Assembly: GCA_005784505.1 (NCBI GenBank)
Contig: VCAZ01000025.1
Location: forward strand, 3,742,501 to 3,806,500
Direction of reading: 5' to 3'
Length of the DNA: 64,000 nt
DNA from: Bagarius yarrelli
Taxonomy: Eukaryota > Chordata > Actinopteri > Siluriformes > Sisoridae
How positions within the stretch are numbered: the stretch's first letter is position 1; each line of letters opens with the position of its first letter. Shown here one piece after another: positions 50,933 through 61,489 of this stretch. The notes under the pieces are model-generated. The model had not been told where the DNA came from. It saw only the letters and a list, made by a program, of their open reading frames with translations, and did not search any database. Position numbers and translations under genes: made by a program.

Positions 50933-51986
50933 CTACACCACGCTTTCCTCCAGGTCTCCAGGATTAGCATTCATGCTACAGTTTGAATTTGAGTTGGAGT
51001 TTGAGTTGTTGGAGGCATAAGTGTGCAGATATCCATGCACCAGTACGTGGTTATACTGCTCGCTTGCTGTGCTGGAGCTGCTGGTGGTGGATGCGCACTG
51101 GACCAGCATGCTGTGCAGTGACTGACTTCGGCGGGTCGGGATGATGCTCAGCCACTTGGCGTAACTGTAACGTCTGGTGGTGGTGATGCCACCCGCATCA
51201 AAAGAACAGCTGCGCTTGGCCTCAAGAAGATGACTCTCTTCAGGCCAGTTTGAACTCCTTTCCTTCTGCTCTGTCTCAGCAAGAGCCAGTGAGACTAAAG
51301 CTTGCATTGTGTCTTGGTCCATCTTTCTGTCTAGAGACCTCAGCAGCTTCAGCTTGCTGTCATGCGCCATAGCTTTGTGTGACGTGTGTGGCAGGGTGTG
51401 TGCGCTTCTGTCTGGGGAGTAGCGGAGTGTCACTTTATCACTGTCTGGTGTGAAAGAGGCATTGGGTTTCTGCCTCAGCAGGTCCATGTCTGAACACTGA
51501 CTGCAATGGGGCTCGCTGCTTAGTTTCACCAGCATGTGCTCCTTATGCTTGGCTTTAGCCTGGGATGCTCTTGTTTTCTGTGCCAACAACCTGTTTGGCA
51601 AGGCCACCATCATCATGCTGTTATTTCCGTTTGTCTGAGCATAAACATCTACCCCTTTGGCTGGCAGGAACTCTCCTGACAACCCGACGTGGTCCTGACA
51701 ACCTCCACACACTCTGTGTCGCATCATCATAGCCACAGTAAAGACCAGCAATGTCACTACCACCACCCCACCCACCATCACTGTCAGCGTGCCACCGAGG
51801 AAGTGAGCGTGCAGAGAGCGGCATTCTGGATAATCCTCTTTAGTGCTGAACTGGGCGCAACCTAACACTTTCGTGGCGGCCATGGTGGAGATGCTGTCGT
51901 CAAAAATGGCCAAAACACACAAGCTGTAGTCTGCACCTGAGACTAGGTTTTTCAGCATAAAGCTATTACTGGTAGGTGGCAGAATT
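50933..51986 (-). CDS. lrfn4: LRFN4/SALM3, coding exon 2 (end of FN3, membrane segment, cytoplasmic tail, stop)
   Basis: The exon begins after the acceptor TTATTTCTTTGCAG at 51987, so the split Arg codon (AG+A) is followed by ILPPTSNSFMLKNLVSGADY, matching human IVPASSHHFLLKHLVPGADY. It completes the FN3 domain (to about residue 575), then a juxtamembrane region and one membrane helix (GGTLTVMVGGVVVVTLLVF.., about 590-614). The 262-residue cytoplasmic tail ends LEESVV-stop (TAG). ESVV is the same C-terminal PDZ ligand as human LRFN4. The tail keeps the family block RSCSFDAGG..RYSYAKW..RRSQSLHSM but is much longer than the human tail (whole protein 876 versus about 635 residues), with Ser-rich and Asn-Ser repeat stretches near the end. 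There is no stop or frameshift between exons; together they give 2631 bp of coding sequence. Confidence 0.95.
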
Positions 51987-52353
51987 CTGCAAAGAAATAA
52001 TAGAAAAGAGATGTAATTGAATGCTTAATATATATACATGGCAGTAAATTAAGGTTTTGATAAGCTAAAATAAAATCAAGTTTTGAATATTAAACAATAG
52101 CAGCAACACACAGTATCACAGCGCTAATACGTTTTCGTAATAAAGCTAAACTTGTCTTCTCTCTCCTGCATTAAATACTATTCTAAAATGGGCATCTATT
52201 CGGGATCCAGTAAAAGCATCTCCTATCAGTAGCTTTGCAATGCCATTAGACATATAGTCTGCATGGCTAAACAAGAATCAGCCATTTGTTATTGGAATGT
52301 AATTGTGCTCTTCCTTTTTTTCCATCCCGTCCTTTCCTAGCTATGCCAAACTG

Positions 52354-52386
<33 letters not shown>

Positions 52387-54784
52387 GAATAATTTCTTTG
52401 CTGTCTGTTCTTTGATAAGGAAAATTGAACGGTCATTGAACAAAATTAAGTGTTTATAGAAAAAGTCATGCTTCCTTGTGTTTATTATGTGTCTTATGAT
52501 TCAATTCTCACTGGATTGCAAAGAACAGTGCAGGGTGCAGCTGGCTGATTAAGGTAATATTATTGGGAGCAATGCTGCTCATCCTCCTAATGATATTCCC
52601 TCAATCAGCCAATTTTCACTAAAAGAGTCATGTCAAGCATTCTGTCCAAACCTGGATCATCTTCAGTTCTAAACGCATTGCCATCTATATACAGGCTGAA
52701 GCAGGGGCAGGTCAACATTTACCCTGTCATTTCTTCTCTTCTTGTGTGTATGTAAGGGTAAATTCTTGCCCCCACTAGAGTATAAGGCATATTTTCTTTC
52801 CAACAGCTAAAATGAGCTACAACTAATTAGTTAGGAAATGGGAAAGGTTAATTAGCTTGGTTTGTCGGGAGAGGAACTGGTTGCTTTCAAACTAAGTTTA
52901 CTTAGTTAATAATAAACATGTCTGTCAAACCAAAAAAAACAACAACAGCATGATGTATATTTATCTACTCGTATCTGATCATCCAATGAAAACAGACTCA
53001 AATAACTAATGCCCCAATGCTTGATTCTGTTTCATTGGTGCACGAGAATTAGCATCTCAAAGATGTCTGATTTGGACGAGCTGAGGTTCTGATGCAAAGC
53101 TTAAAGCAATGATGTAAATTCGGTGTAATAGTCAATCCCAGAAGTCCCAGAAGTCTCGACTGCACAGAGATCCGGTGACTTAACCAGACCCTTGCACATG
53201 ATTTATATTATTCATATTTATCAAACCTGCACTTTTTCCTTGAGCTGTGTAAATGAGGACATCCTGGATGAAGCCACACTCATAAATATTTCCTCCTTAG
53301 ATAAAAGTGTAATTCCTGGAAACATTTTTTTTTTGTATTTTGTAGTGACCTTTTAGTTTATTGTTTGATAGAGTATGTCGTTCTTTAAATTACAAGATTC
53401 CTTGTACTTGAAACAAACCTGACTTGCCTCTCCAGGGTGACCTACGTTTAACTTGTTTTTTGTTCAACTGAGCAGTTAATGGTGTAAGGGCCTTGCTCGG
53501 GGGCCCAGCAGTAACAGTTTGCTTCTGGAGATTAAAACCACAATCTTTTGTTCAGCAGTCCTTAACTACTTTTCTACAAATAAAGATATTTGGGTGACAC
53601 CAATTAGATTTGTACATTTCCTAATGTATTTAAATATAATTTCGCTTTTACTGGTCACCTTTTTATTTCTTAAATGGGGCAGTATAATTATTGCTGTCTT
53701 TTTTTTTTCCCTTTCAAACTCAGCTTTGGTGTTTAGACTAAAAAAAAATATTAGTATTCCATTATGTGTGCGCTATTGTTCTGCCCTCCCACTCATCCTT
53801 TTATCATTATGCCTTTCATTACTAAAAAATCTCATGAAACTCATGACAAGAAAAGAGAAACCTCTGAGATTTATCTCACCTTAATTTTACCTACTATCTG
53901 CTTTCAACCTTCTCTTTCATATATTTATTTCTCGTCACATAGACCCAGCTTCCCTCCCTCTCCCTGAGCATTATTGATTTCTTTTATAAGACACCAAAGG
54001 CAGCTTGCTTAAGTAGTACTGTAGTTACATTTTTAGTCAGTATGTCATAGTGCAGTCTAATGGCAAATCTAGTTTATATATCGTTCTATTATGCATGCTT
54101 GCCTGAGTGTTCGTCTGAATGTCATATGTCTGCATTGCTTTGTAGGCAAGTGTTGGGTAACCTGCATCTGAGTGCAGAATATAAGTGGTTCAAATGCAGT
54201 TTGATTTTTGTTTTGATTACCCTAACAACATTTTCAGTAATAAGAGACCCTTTGAAGGGTTAGGGCCAGTTGAGCAGAAGAATAAATAAAGACACTGAGG
54301 TGGGAATTGAGCTCATTTCATATCCCTAGGAGAGATGCAAAAGGCATGCTGTCATGTATGGTTTCTGACCTTGGACATAACTACTTGTGTAGAATTACTA
54401 GGACTATCTCTCTGCCCATGTGTACAGCCTTAACATAAAAGGTTACCACAACCCTGTTTCCTTGTCGTGTCCTGCCTTGTCTCGCTGCCCTCGCTTTCCT
54501 TTCTTTCTCTATTTAAATCCATTTCAGTCTCCCTGATAGATTGTGGCACAATTCTAAACTCTGTAATTTGTGCTCTTTTTAAGCGTTCATCTTCACTGCC
54601 TTTCCTCACTATATTTTCTGTCTTTAGACTATAAATATATTCTGTAGTGTTTCTAAAACCAATTGACACCTTAGTTATCACTTCTCCAACACTACTGAGG
54701 CGCCTCTATTTGCGACATGCAACATTAACTTGAATATATCAAAAGTCGTGATATGTACGAGTTGCAGCTAGAACATGCTTTTAC
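51987..54784 (-). other. lrfn4: lrfn4 intron between the two coding exons (2798 bp, phase 2)
   Basis: GT at 54784-54783 and AG at 51988-51987 on the - strand bound this intron, splitting the Arg codon at the FN3 domain. It holds a pure poly-T tract at about 52354-52385, a SINE fragment at 53431-53569 and otherwise AT-rich sequence in which I recognise nothing. Several ORFs of 60-120 codons here have no recognisable domains and are taken as chance. Confidence 0.9.
53431..53569 (-). mobile_element. tRNA-derived SINE fragment (family A) in the lrfn4 intron
   Basis: Shows 'agggccttgctcgggggccc', 'agcagtaacagtttgcttct' and 'cagcagtccttaacta' on the + strand. Truncated at the head. Confidence 0.75.
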
Positions 54785-56361
54785 CTGTACACAAGAGCAT
54801 CATCAGCTGTGCTATTGTACTGAATCTGGTACATCCACACCAAGTACGGTGTTGACGTTCTGCCCATAAACCAGTGAACCTGAGCAGAGTTGGAGGTCAC
54901 CTCCTGAACTGCTACCAATCGCTCAGCTCCAGTGCTGCTACCGCTTGTTCCATCCACGCTGTCACCTCCGGTCATATTCCTCACTGTTGCCATTCCTCCT
55001 ACAGCCCCTCCTCTACCATGACTCATATCAGAGGCACCAGGGTCTCGGGGATTAATAAGTGGGACTGTTGCATTTCCTCTGTGAGGCAGTGGAATGATTT
55101 TTAACTCCACCTGCGCCGTGGACTCCCCAGCTGCGTTGATGGCAATGCAAGTGTAAGCTCCATCGTCTCTAGCACGGGTTACCAAAAAATCCAGTGTTCC
55201 ATTGTAATACGAGTGTATGCGGCTGGAGTTAGCCACAATTCTGTCATCTGGGGATACCCAGTGGATGACAGGTTCAGGGTCACCAACAGCACGACACTTA
55301 AGCATGGCCCTCTGTCCCTCTAAGACCCACAGCTTGTTCGTGTTGCGGGTGATTAGAGGAGGCTCACATATGAACTCTTCCTCTGGGATTGACCAGAAAT
55401 AACGTCCAGCAAGGTGAGGCGGTGTGGCACAGGTTTCCATGTCATCCTCTCGGATCAGCCGCCGCAGCCACAACAGCTCACAGTTACAATGTAGAGGGTT
55501 TCCACCAAAATTAAGACTCATGATGGTATTGTAGGGTGTTGGGCTGACTACCCCAATTTGGGAGCGAGAGAACAAGGGATCAGGGGGAAGGGTCTGGAGC
55601 CTGTTTGAAGTCATATCCAGACGTGAGAGCTTGTATAGCTCTCCGAAAGAGCCCTCAGCAATCTGGTCTATTAGGTTGTGGTCCAAGTTGAGCGTGCTTA
55701 GGCTGGCCATGTTCTGAATGGCTTCCCAGGGAATCCTGCGTAGGTTGTTGTATGACAGGTCCAGATCTTCCAGGGTTAGCAGGAAGTCATCAAAGGCATC
55801 AGCTGAGACATCTGTAAGCTGGTTGTTATTTATAAAGAGATGCTGGAGGTTTAGAAGACCTGTAAGATCCTGAGGTCCCACCATAGTCAACCGGTTGGTG
55901 TCCAGGTGAAGTGACCGCAGGCTTTCCAAATCTCCAAAAGCCAGCGGACGCAAGACATGAATAGTGTTTCGAGACAGAGTCAGATCCACTAGTCCTGTCA
56001 TGTTAGCAAAATCAGGCCCACCAACCTCTAGGATGTAGTTGTCTGCAAGATGGAGCTCAACAGTGCGTCGGTCAATATTGGGTGGGACAAAGAGCAGTCC
56101 TTTATTAACACAGAGCGTGCTTAATGACTCTGATAGGTTCCGACACACACAATGGAAAGGGCAGATGGAGACCATGCCCCAAGTCTCTCCAGCAAACACA
56201 CCTGGACAACAGTTCAATAGGATAGAATTCATTAGGCCTAACCAGAGGAAAGACCAGGGTCTTATATGACTGAAAGCTGCTCTTTTACGGACGGTGCATT
56301 TGTTCAGTTCCAGTGGTAGATCTGTTATTCTGGATATGTACAGCAGCCCTGGGCTTGGCAT
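54785..56361 (-). CDS. lrfn4: LRFN4/SALM3 synaptic adhesion protein, coding exon 1 (LRR, Ig, start of FN3)
   Basis: LRFN4 (SALM3) is a postsynaptic type I membrane protein that promotes synapse formation; family work shows binding to LAR-type receptor phosphatases and PSD-95. Residues 1-526 lie here. A hydrophobic signal segment is at about 36-58, the LRRNT cysteines at 67/71/73/84, about seven leucine-rich repeats at 97-280 and the LRRCT ([16 protein letters not shown]) at 287-332. The Ig-like domain spans about 333-422 (Cys356, Trp368, Cys405) and the first part of FN3 starts near 480. Stretches such as [10 protein letters not shown] and [14 protein letters not shown] match LRFN4 better than LRFN1, and the nested position in pc agrees. 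The start is the first ATG after the acceptor CTTCCTTGCACAG|GTCTG at 56384; an inner ATG at 56232 is possible. The donor is TACAG|GTAAAAG after 54785, phase 2. Confidence 0.95.
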
Positions 56362-56384
56362 GATAGATTTATTTATCCACAGAC
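56362..56384 (-). other. lrfn4: 5' untranslated part of lrfn4 coding exon 1
   Basis: There are 23 bases between the acceptor CTTCCTTGCACAG and the first ATG. They contain an in-frame TAA for the upstream frame and the end of a possible short upstream ORF. Reading through the acceptor adds residues that are intron-derived, so the coding start is placed at 56361. Confidence 0.6.
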
Positions 56385-57002
56385 CTGTGCAAGGAAGATA
56401 AGCCAAAATGTTAGCCGTTTCATCTCTACAAATTACATGCAGCCCTGGGATTATTTTACTGAATTTAGGCTACATTCATAAAATATTTATAGCCTAAAAG
56501 TTAATGCTACTGTAGCTCAGTGTTTCTTAGCCATGGCTTCTTCATCTGAGTTACTTCCATTGATTTTTTTTTTTCTCGGTTTGATCTTCCATTAAGGATT
56601 TACAGCACAAATACAGCAGTCTGTTAATAAACAATGTGTGGCATGTTCTACCAGTTACCGATTGTCATCAAAAATGCAGCGGTCCATTAATTTCCAATGA
56701 ATTTTGGTAATGTGCCTATATTCTCATCCAGGGGACTGCTTGATTACTTTAATCATTTATGAATTTACATTTTAACTTACAGCAAATCTTAGCTATGGAA
56801 ATCTATGTAGAAAGACAGTCTGGAGTTTATAGCCAGTAAGAATGATGGAATTATGCTGAAAGTACAGATTATGTGTCAACATCTTACTCGATTCAAATTG
56901 AGGTATCCTGTGTGTGGGGGGGGGGCTTTTAAAATGCTTGTGTTAAAAATAAATGAAATAAAGAAAAGTATTTGAATATAAAAATAGTTGCTGAGTGCAA
57001 AA

Positions 57003-58197
57003 TTACAAACCCCAATTCCAGTAAAGTTGGGCTGTTGTGTACAATGACCTGCACATCCTTGGTAAACCCATGGTCAGTTAAAAACACCAGGAAGATATGC
57101 AACGTTACAACTGATAAACTTTATTGTGCCTTTCAAATATTCACTCATTTTGAATTTGATGCCTGGAACATAATACAAAAGACCTGGAATCGGGGGATTT
57201 TCACCGTTTTTTCTTTAAACACTCAAAAAGTGTTTGGAAACTGAGCACACTAATGGTTGAAGCTTTATAGGTGAAACTCTTTTCTATTCTTGCTTGATGT
57301 ATGACTTCAGTTGCTCAACATTCTGAGGTCTGCATTGTTGTATTTCATAATGCGCCACACATTTTTAATGGACGACAGGTCTGCTGTAACACGTGCACAA
57401 TGTGGCTTGGCATTGTCTTGTTGAAATAAGCCAGGACATCTCAGAAAAAGACTAGGCACTAACCCACCCCCATTCATCACAGATGCTGTCTTTTGAACTT
57501 TGCGCTGATGGCAACCTATATGGTCCCTTTACGCTTTACCCTGGAGGACGTCCATTGAAATGTGGACTTGTCAGACTACAGCACACTTTTCCCCTTTTCA
57601 TCAGTCCATCTCAGATGAGCTCGGGCTCAGAGAAGCCGGCAGTGTTTCTGGGTGTTTTTGATGTGTGGCTTTCGCTTTGCTTGGTACAATTTTAACTTGC
57701 ACTTGATGTTGCCTCGAACTGTGTTAACTGACAATGGTTCTCCAAAGTGTTCCTGAGCTCACATGGCCATAGCCTTTACAGAATGCTGTCTATTTTTAAT
57801 GCAGTGCCACTTAAGGGATTGAAGGTCACAGCCATTCAGTGCTGTTTTTTTTGGCCTTGCTGCTTACGGGCAGAAATTTCTCCGTATTCCCTGAATATTC
57901 TGATGATATGTGGATATGGAAATTCCTAAATTCCTTGCAGTACGTTGGGGGAAAGTCGTTCCTAAACTGTTGGACTATTTGCTCATGCAGTTGTTCACAA
58001 ATCCCAGCTCTTTTGGAACAGTTGATGTTGCAGGCATCAAATTCGAAATGAGTGCATGAGACAATAACGTTTTCAGTTTAGATATCTCGCCTTTGCGGTG
58101 TTTGTAGATGAATATGGGTCAACGAGGATTAGCAGGTCTTTGTGTTCTGTTTTTATTGAAGCTTTACACAACATCCCAACTTTATTGGAATTTGTAG
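57003..58197. mobile_element. non-autonomous DNA transposon with terminal inverted repeats (about 1.2 kb)
   Basis: The left end reads CCAATTCCAGTAAAGTTGGG and the right end, reverse-complemented, CAAATTCCAATAAAGTTGGG. Both are then followed by (C/A)TGTTGTGT, so the inverted repeats are about 30 bp. The interior has only short unrelated ORFs. It lies in the long 5' intron of lrfn4 and is nearly complete. Teleost genomes carry many such elements; I do not assign the superfamily. Confidence 0.8.
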
Positions 58198-59303
58198 AAA
58201 AAAAAAAAACAAGATTGTAAGCTTTCCATTTAAATATTGTTCAACAATAAATCATAAATGTCCCAAAGGTATGCTGAAGTGCATCAACGAAATCAAGTAC
58301 TTACTCAATCACGCAATCTCAGTAATTATGGACTATCGTTGCTCAATCATGTTAATGAGAGGGGGTCCCCCCCACCCAAAGTCAGTAATGAATAATGGTG
58401 TCTATAACAGGGCTGTGAGATGATTATTTCAGTGTGGGGTTTACTTTGGCTTTTCCTCCTTTTGTTTGTTCTCGACTATATCGCCTGCTGCTTTCCTCCA
58501 GTGGTCTGATTGCTCTGTTCCATGACTGCCTGCATGTGTACATGCAGGGTTTTATGTGCTGTGTCACTGTGTGCGTTATAACCCTGTCGGTGTGTAATGA
58601 AGCTGGATTGCTTTTTATGAGTGTGATCAAAGCTCTGCGGTTTCTAATATACCAACAGCTCAGATGCTTGAGTGGATTTAATGTGCTGCAGATGATGGGA
58701 TTCTTCTATCAGGGTGCTGTATGCTTCACTTTTCCTGTCTATTTGATTTTTAAATATTTGATTTTATGGGCGTCTTATATAATGGCTCCACTGTCGTACA
58801 CAATGACTCGGGGTGGGATGTTTGGGGAGGGGATGGGGAGAACTGGATTGCGAGGGTGGCATCAATAAAGCCTATGAGGAACTACATGGAAATCAGATAG
58901 CACAGTTTGTGTGTTTAGCATCCTGATATTTAAAAGCAAGGAAGGGTTTACAAAAAGAGAGCTTGTTCTCTTGAAGCCTAGTCTTTAAGGACCAAGAGCA
59001 ATTTGATACTATTGACATCATCCATTGACCAACTAAATTTTGAATTATAAAGAAACCGTTCTTCAGGCATCGATATATTGCCATAGGAGTTCCCTTTCCA
59101 TATGTGTTTGAGTGTCTGTGTATACGAGGGCGTATCAAAAACTTTCGAGACACACCAACAGATGGCAGCACAAGGCTCCAGGTTGCACGCACATTCACAA
59201 GAATCCCAGGCTTTCATGCAGGCATTCTGTTGATGTGTCTCGAAAAAATAGTGTTTACTTGTATGTATGTCTTTGTGTGCCTGTTCCAATGTGTGTGTGT
59301 GTT

Positions 59304-59306
<3 letters not shown>

Positions 59307-59339
<33 letters not shown>
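59307..59339. repeat. (GA)n microsatellite
   Basis: About 16 GA units after a short TG run. Confidence 0.9.
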
Positions 59340-59341
<2 letters not shown>

Positions 59342-60199
59342 ATAGAAAGAGATTTTTCACACCTGGAAAGTCTGTGTTGCATCAAGATTTGAAATGATCT
59401 CTTATCCTGTCCATTCTTTTCCACGTGATGTCGTGCAGATATTTCCGAACCAAATCCAAAGGACAGAAAAGTGTAGACCAAACTGAGCCAGCATTGATTT
59501 CTTTACTCCTTGAATGTCATTACGTCCAGGCTTCTTCATTCCAGAAGCTGACCTTACCAATTAACCGGTGAGCAGCACATATTCTTTAACTTGACAACTG
59601 TTTCCGCTGGCATCCAGTCCTTTGCTGTAGCAATGACGTTTACATAAAGGTTGTGTATACAGGCATGGCTCACTGTTAGCATTCATCGTTTCTTGATTAA
59701 TGTTGTTTGTTTGTTTACTCATACGTTCAAGGTCAAATGTTCTCCATGTCTGTCAAAAATTCACTGCACAAGGCTGCACAATTTTGTATAGCATAACCAA
59801 GAGCAGCTACAGGAGGGCTGCAGTTTGTCCGATCGGCTTGGTAGCTGGATGAGAGCTGAATGAAAAAGCCATAAAAAAAAAAAACCAAACAAACAAAAAC
59901 CCAACAGATTAGAAGAGTAACGTGGACAAGCAAGAGCTCACCTATTTCCAGTTATATTGAATTAGAACGTGCATCTAAGCTTAAGTACATGTGCTTTGCT
60001 TCCTTTTTTGGCATGCATGCTTAAGGACTTAATTTATTATTTATATTAGCCAGGAATGTTAAACATTTAGAAGAGGATTTGTCTTTATTCTGCATGATTA
60101 GCTTTAGAGGTCAAAAAATTAATTAATAAAAACCGATGCATTAAAGCAAGTAATCCAATTAGACAAGCTTTCACATCATCCCTGTGGGCTGTGATACAA

Positions 60200-60201
<2 letters not shown>

Positions 60202-60243
<42 letters not shown>
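60202..60243. repeat. (GT)n microsatellite
   Basis: About 21 uninterrupted GT units close to the proposed lrfn4 5' exon. Confidence 0.9.
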
Positions 60244-60245
<2 letters not shown>

Positions 60246-60435
60246 GTCCCCACATTTTTTTCATCCCGACTTAAAGTACATCTATGAAACTTGTATTTCT
60301 CTGTATGATTGTTTCATTTGTGTTGTGATTAATCTGTCCGAAATCTTTTTTTTTTTTTTTTAAGGCTCATTTTTTTTGTTTTCTGCCTTGTTGCCATTCA
60401 AGAAAACAAATGCATAAAAGAAAAATCAAGCTCAC

Positions 60436-60950
60436 CTTCTCATTGCTCTAGATCCTCTCAGGAGAGATCTAATTTTCTCCAGAGACCTGGAACGTTCCCC
60501 TTCTGTCAGCTCTCCACTTTATACTTTCCTTGACGGAACGCCTTTCCTGGCATCTGTCTTTCTATCGCCGCCTCTGTTTTGCCTGTATCCTGCAAACGTC
60601 CAGACAAGCTTGACGACTAGGTGATGCTTGTAATGAGATGTCGATTGCCTCACTGGTGCTTTTAGTCATCGCTCGGTTTTTTTATCGTCCCCTTCTGGTT
60701 CCAAACAGCTCCTGCTTGTGGCTTTTGGTGCAGGGAGCGTGTTGGTGTCGGAGTCTGTGTGCGGGAGTGAGACTGCAAGGTGCCTGCTACAGCGAGGACG
60801 GAGCGTGAGGGAGGAGAGAAAGGGGAGAGCGAGAGGAAGTGAGGGAGAAAGAAGAGAGAAAGGGAGGGGGTACTGGAAGAGCCTGGAGCAGCCTTTGCTT
60901 GTGATGTAAAGCAAGAGTCTGAGAGAAGAATGAAAGGAAAAGTTAAACAG
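60436..60950 (-). other. lrfn4: probable 5' untranslated exon and promoter region of lrfn4
   Basis: On the - strand the sequence ends in a good donor, AGAAG|GTGAGCTTG, at 60436/60435, about 4.05 kb upstream of the coding-exon acceptor at 56384. The region is locally richer in G+C than the surrounding intron and has a long CT-rich run on the - strand (about 60790-60870), as often seen around vertebrate 5' UTRs and promoters. The 5' end is not defined and I see no TATA box. A short ORF starting ATGAGAAG crosses the proposed junction. This is inference from the splice signal and composition; transcript data would settle it. Confidence 0.4.
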
Positions 60951-61280
60951 ACGCAAGCGGAGGCAAAGGGCTGCGTTAGGAAGAAACTACCATCATTGAG
61001 TGAGAGATATGGGGATACATGCTGTATTTGGGGGGAGGATTATCCAACCAGCTTCTCGGTACCTCTGTATGACAGGATGGCTTTTTAGGAGTCTGGACGC
61101 AGGATGACTGATGATCTGGCATTCAAACAGAACCTCCTGTTTTTTCCTGAAGCATTTACCAGGTCAGAAAAGCACTTCATTAACAACGGAGTAAAAAAGT
61201 TTAGCTTATGTTTGTCTTATTGCGAGGGTGGAATTTTGTTTGAAAAGGGGTACCTATTAAAAATAGTGCAAATTGCACAA

Positions 61281-61489
61281 TTTACATTTACATCCCTGGC
61301 ATTTGGTAGACACCCTTGTTTTGAGCGGCTACATGTATCCCATGTTAACCAGTTGAGCAGTTAAGGGGTTAGGGGACTTGCTCATTTTGGGGACTTGCTA
61401 TCAATTGTAGGTTGGTGTTGCCGGGAATTGAACCCATATTCTTTCGATCAGCAGTCCAACATCTTAACCACTGAGTTACCACTTCCCCA
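61281..61489 (-). mobile_element. tRNA-derived SINE (family A) with a short internal duplication
   Basis: + strand features: 'tttacatttacatccctggc', 'ggcatttggtagacacc', 'gccgggaattgaaccc' and 'accactgagttaccacttcc'. 'ggggacttgct' occurs twice about 20 bp apart, a small internal tandem duplication. Confidence 0.82.

Noticed and set aside
58434..58868. 144-codon + strand ORF, hydrophobic
   Set aside because: It lacks a recognisable domain, sits in an lrfn4 5' intron, has T-rich composition that naturally gives hydrophobic codons, and shows no splice or start context. Treated as chance.
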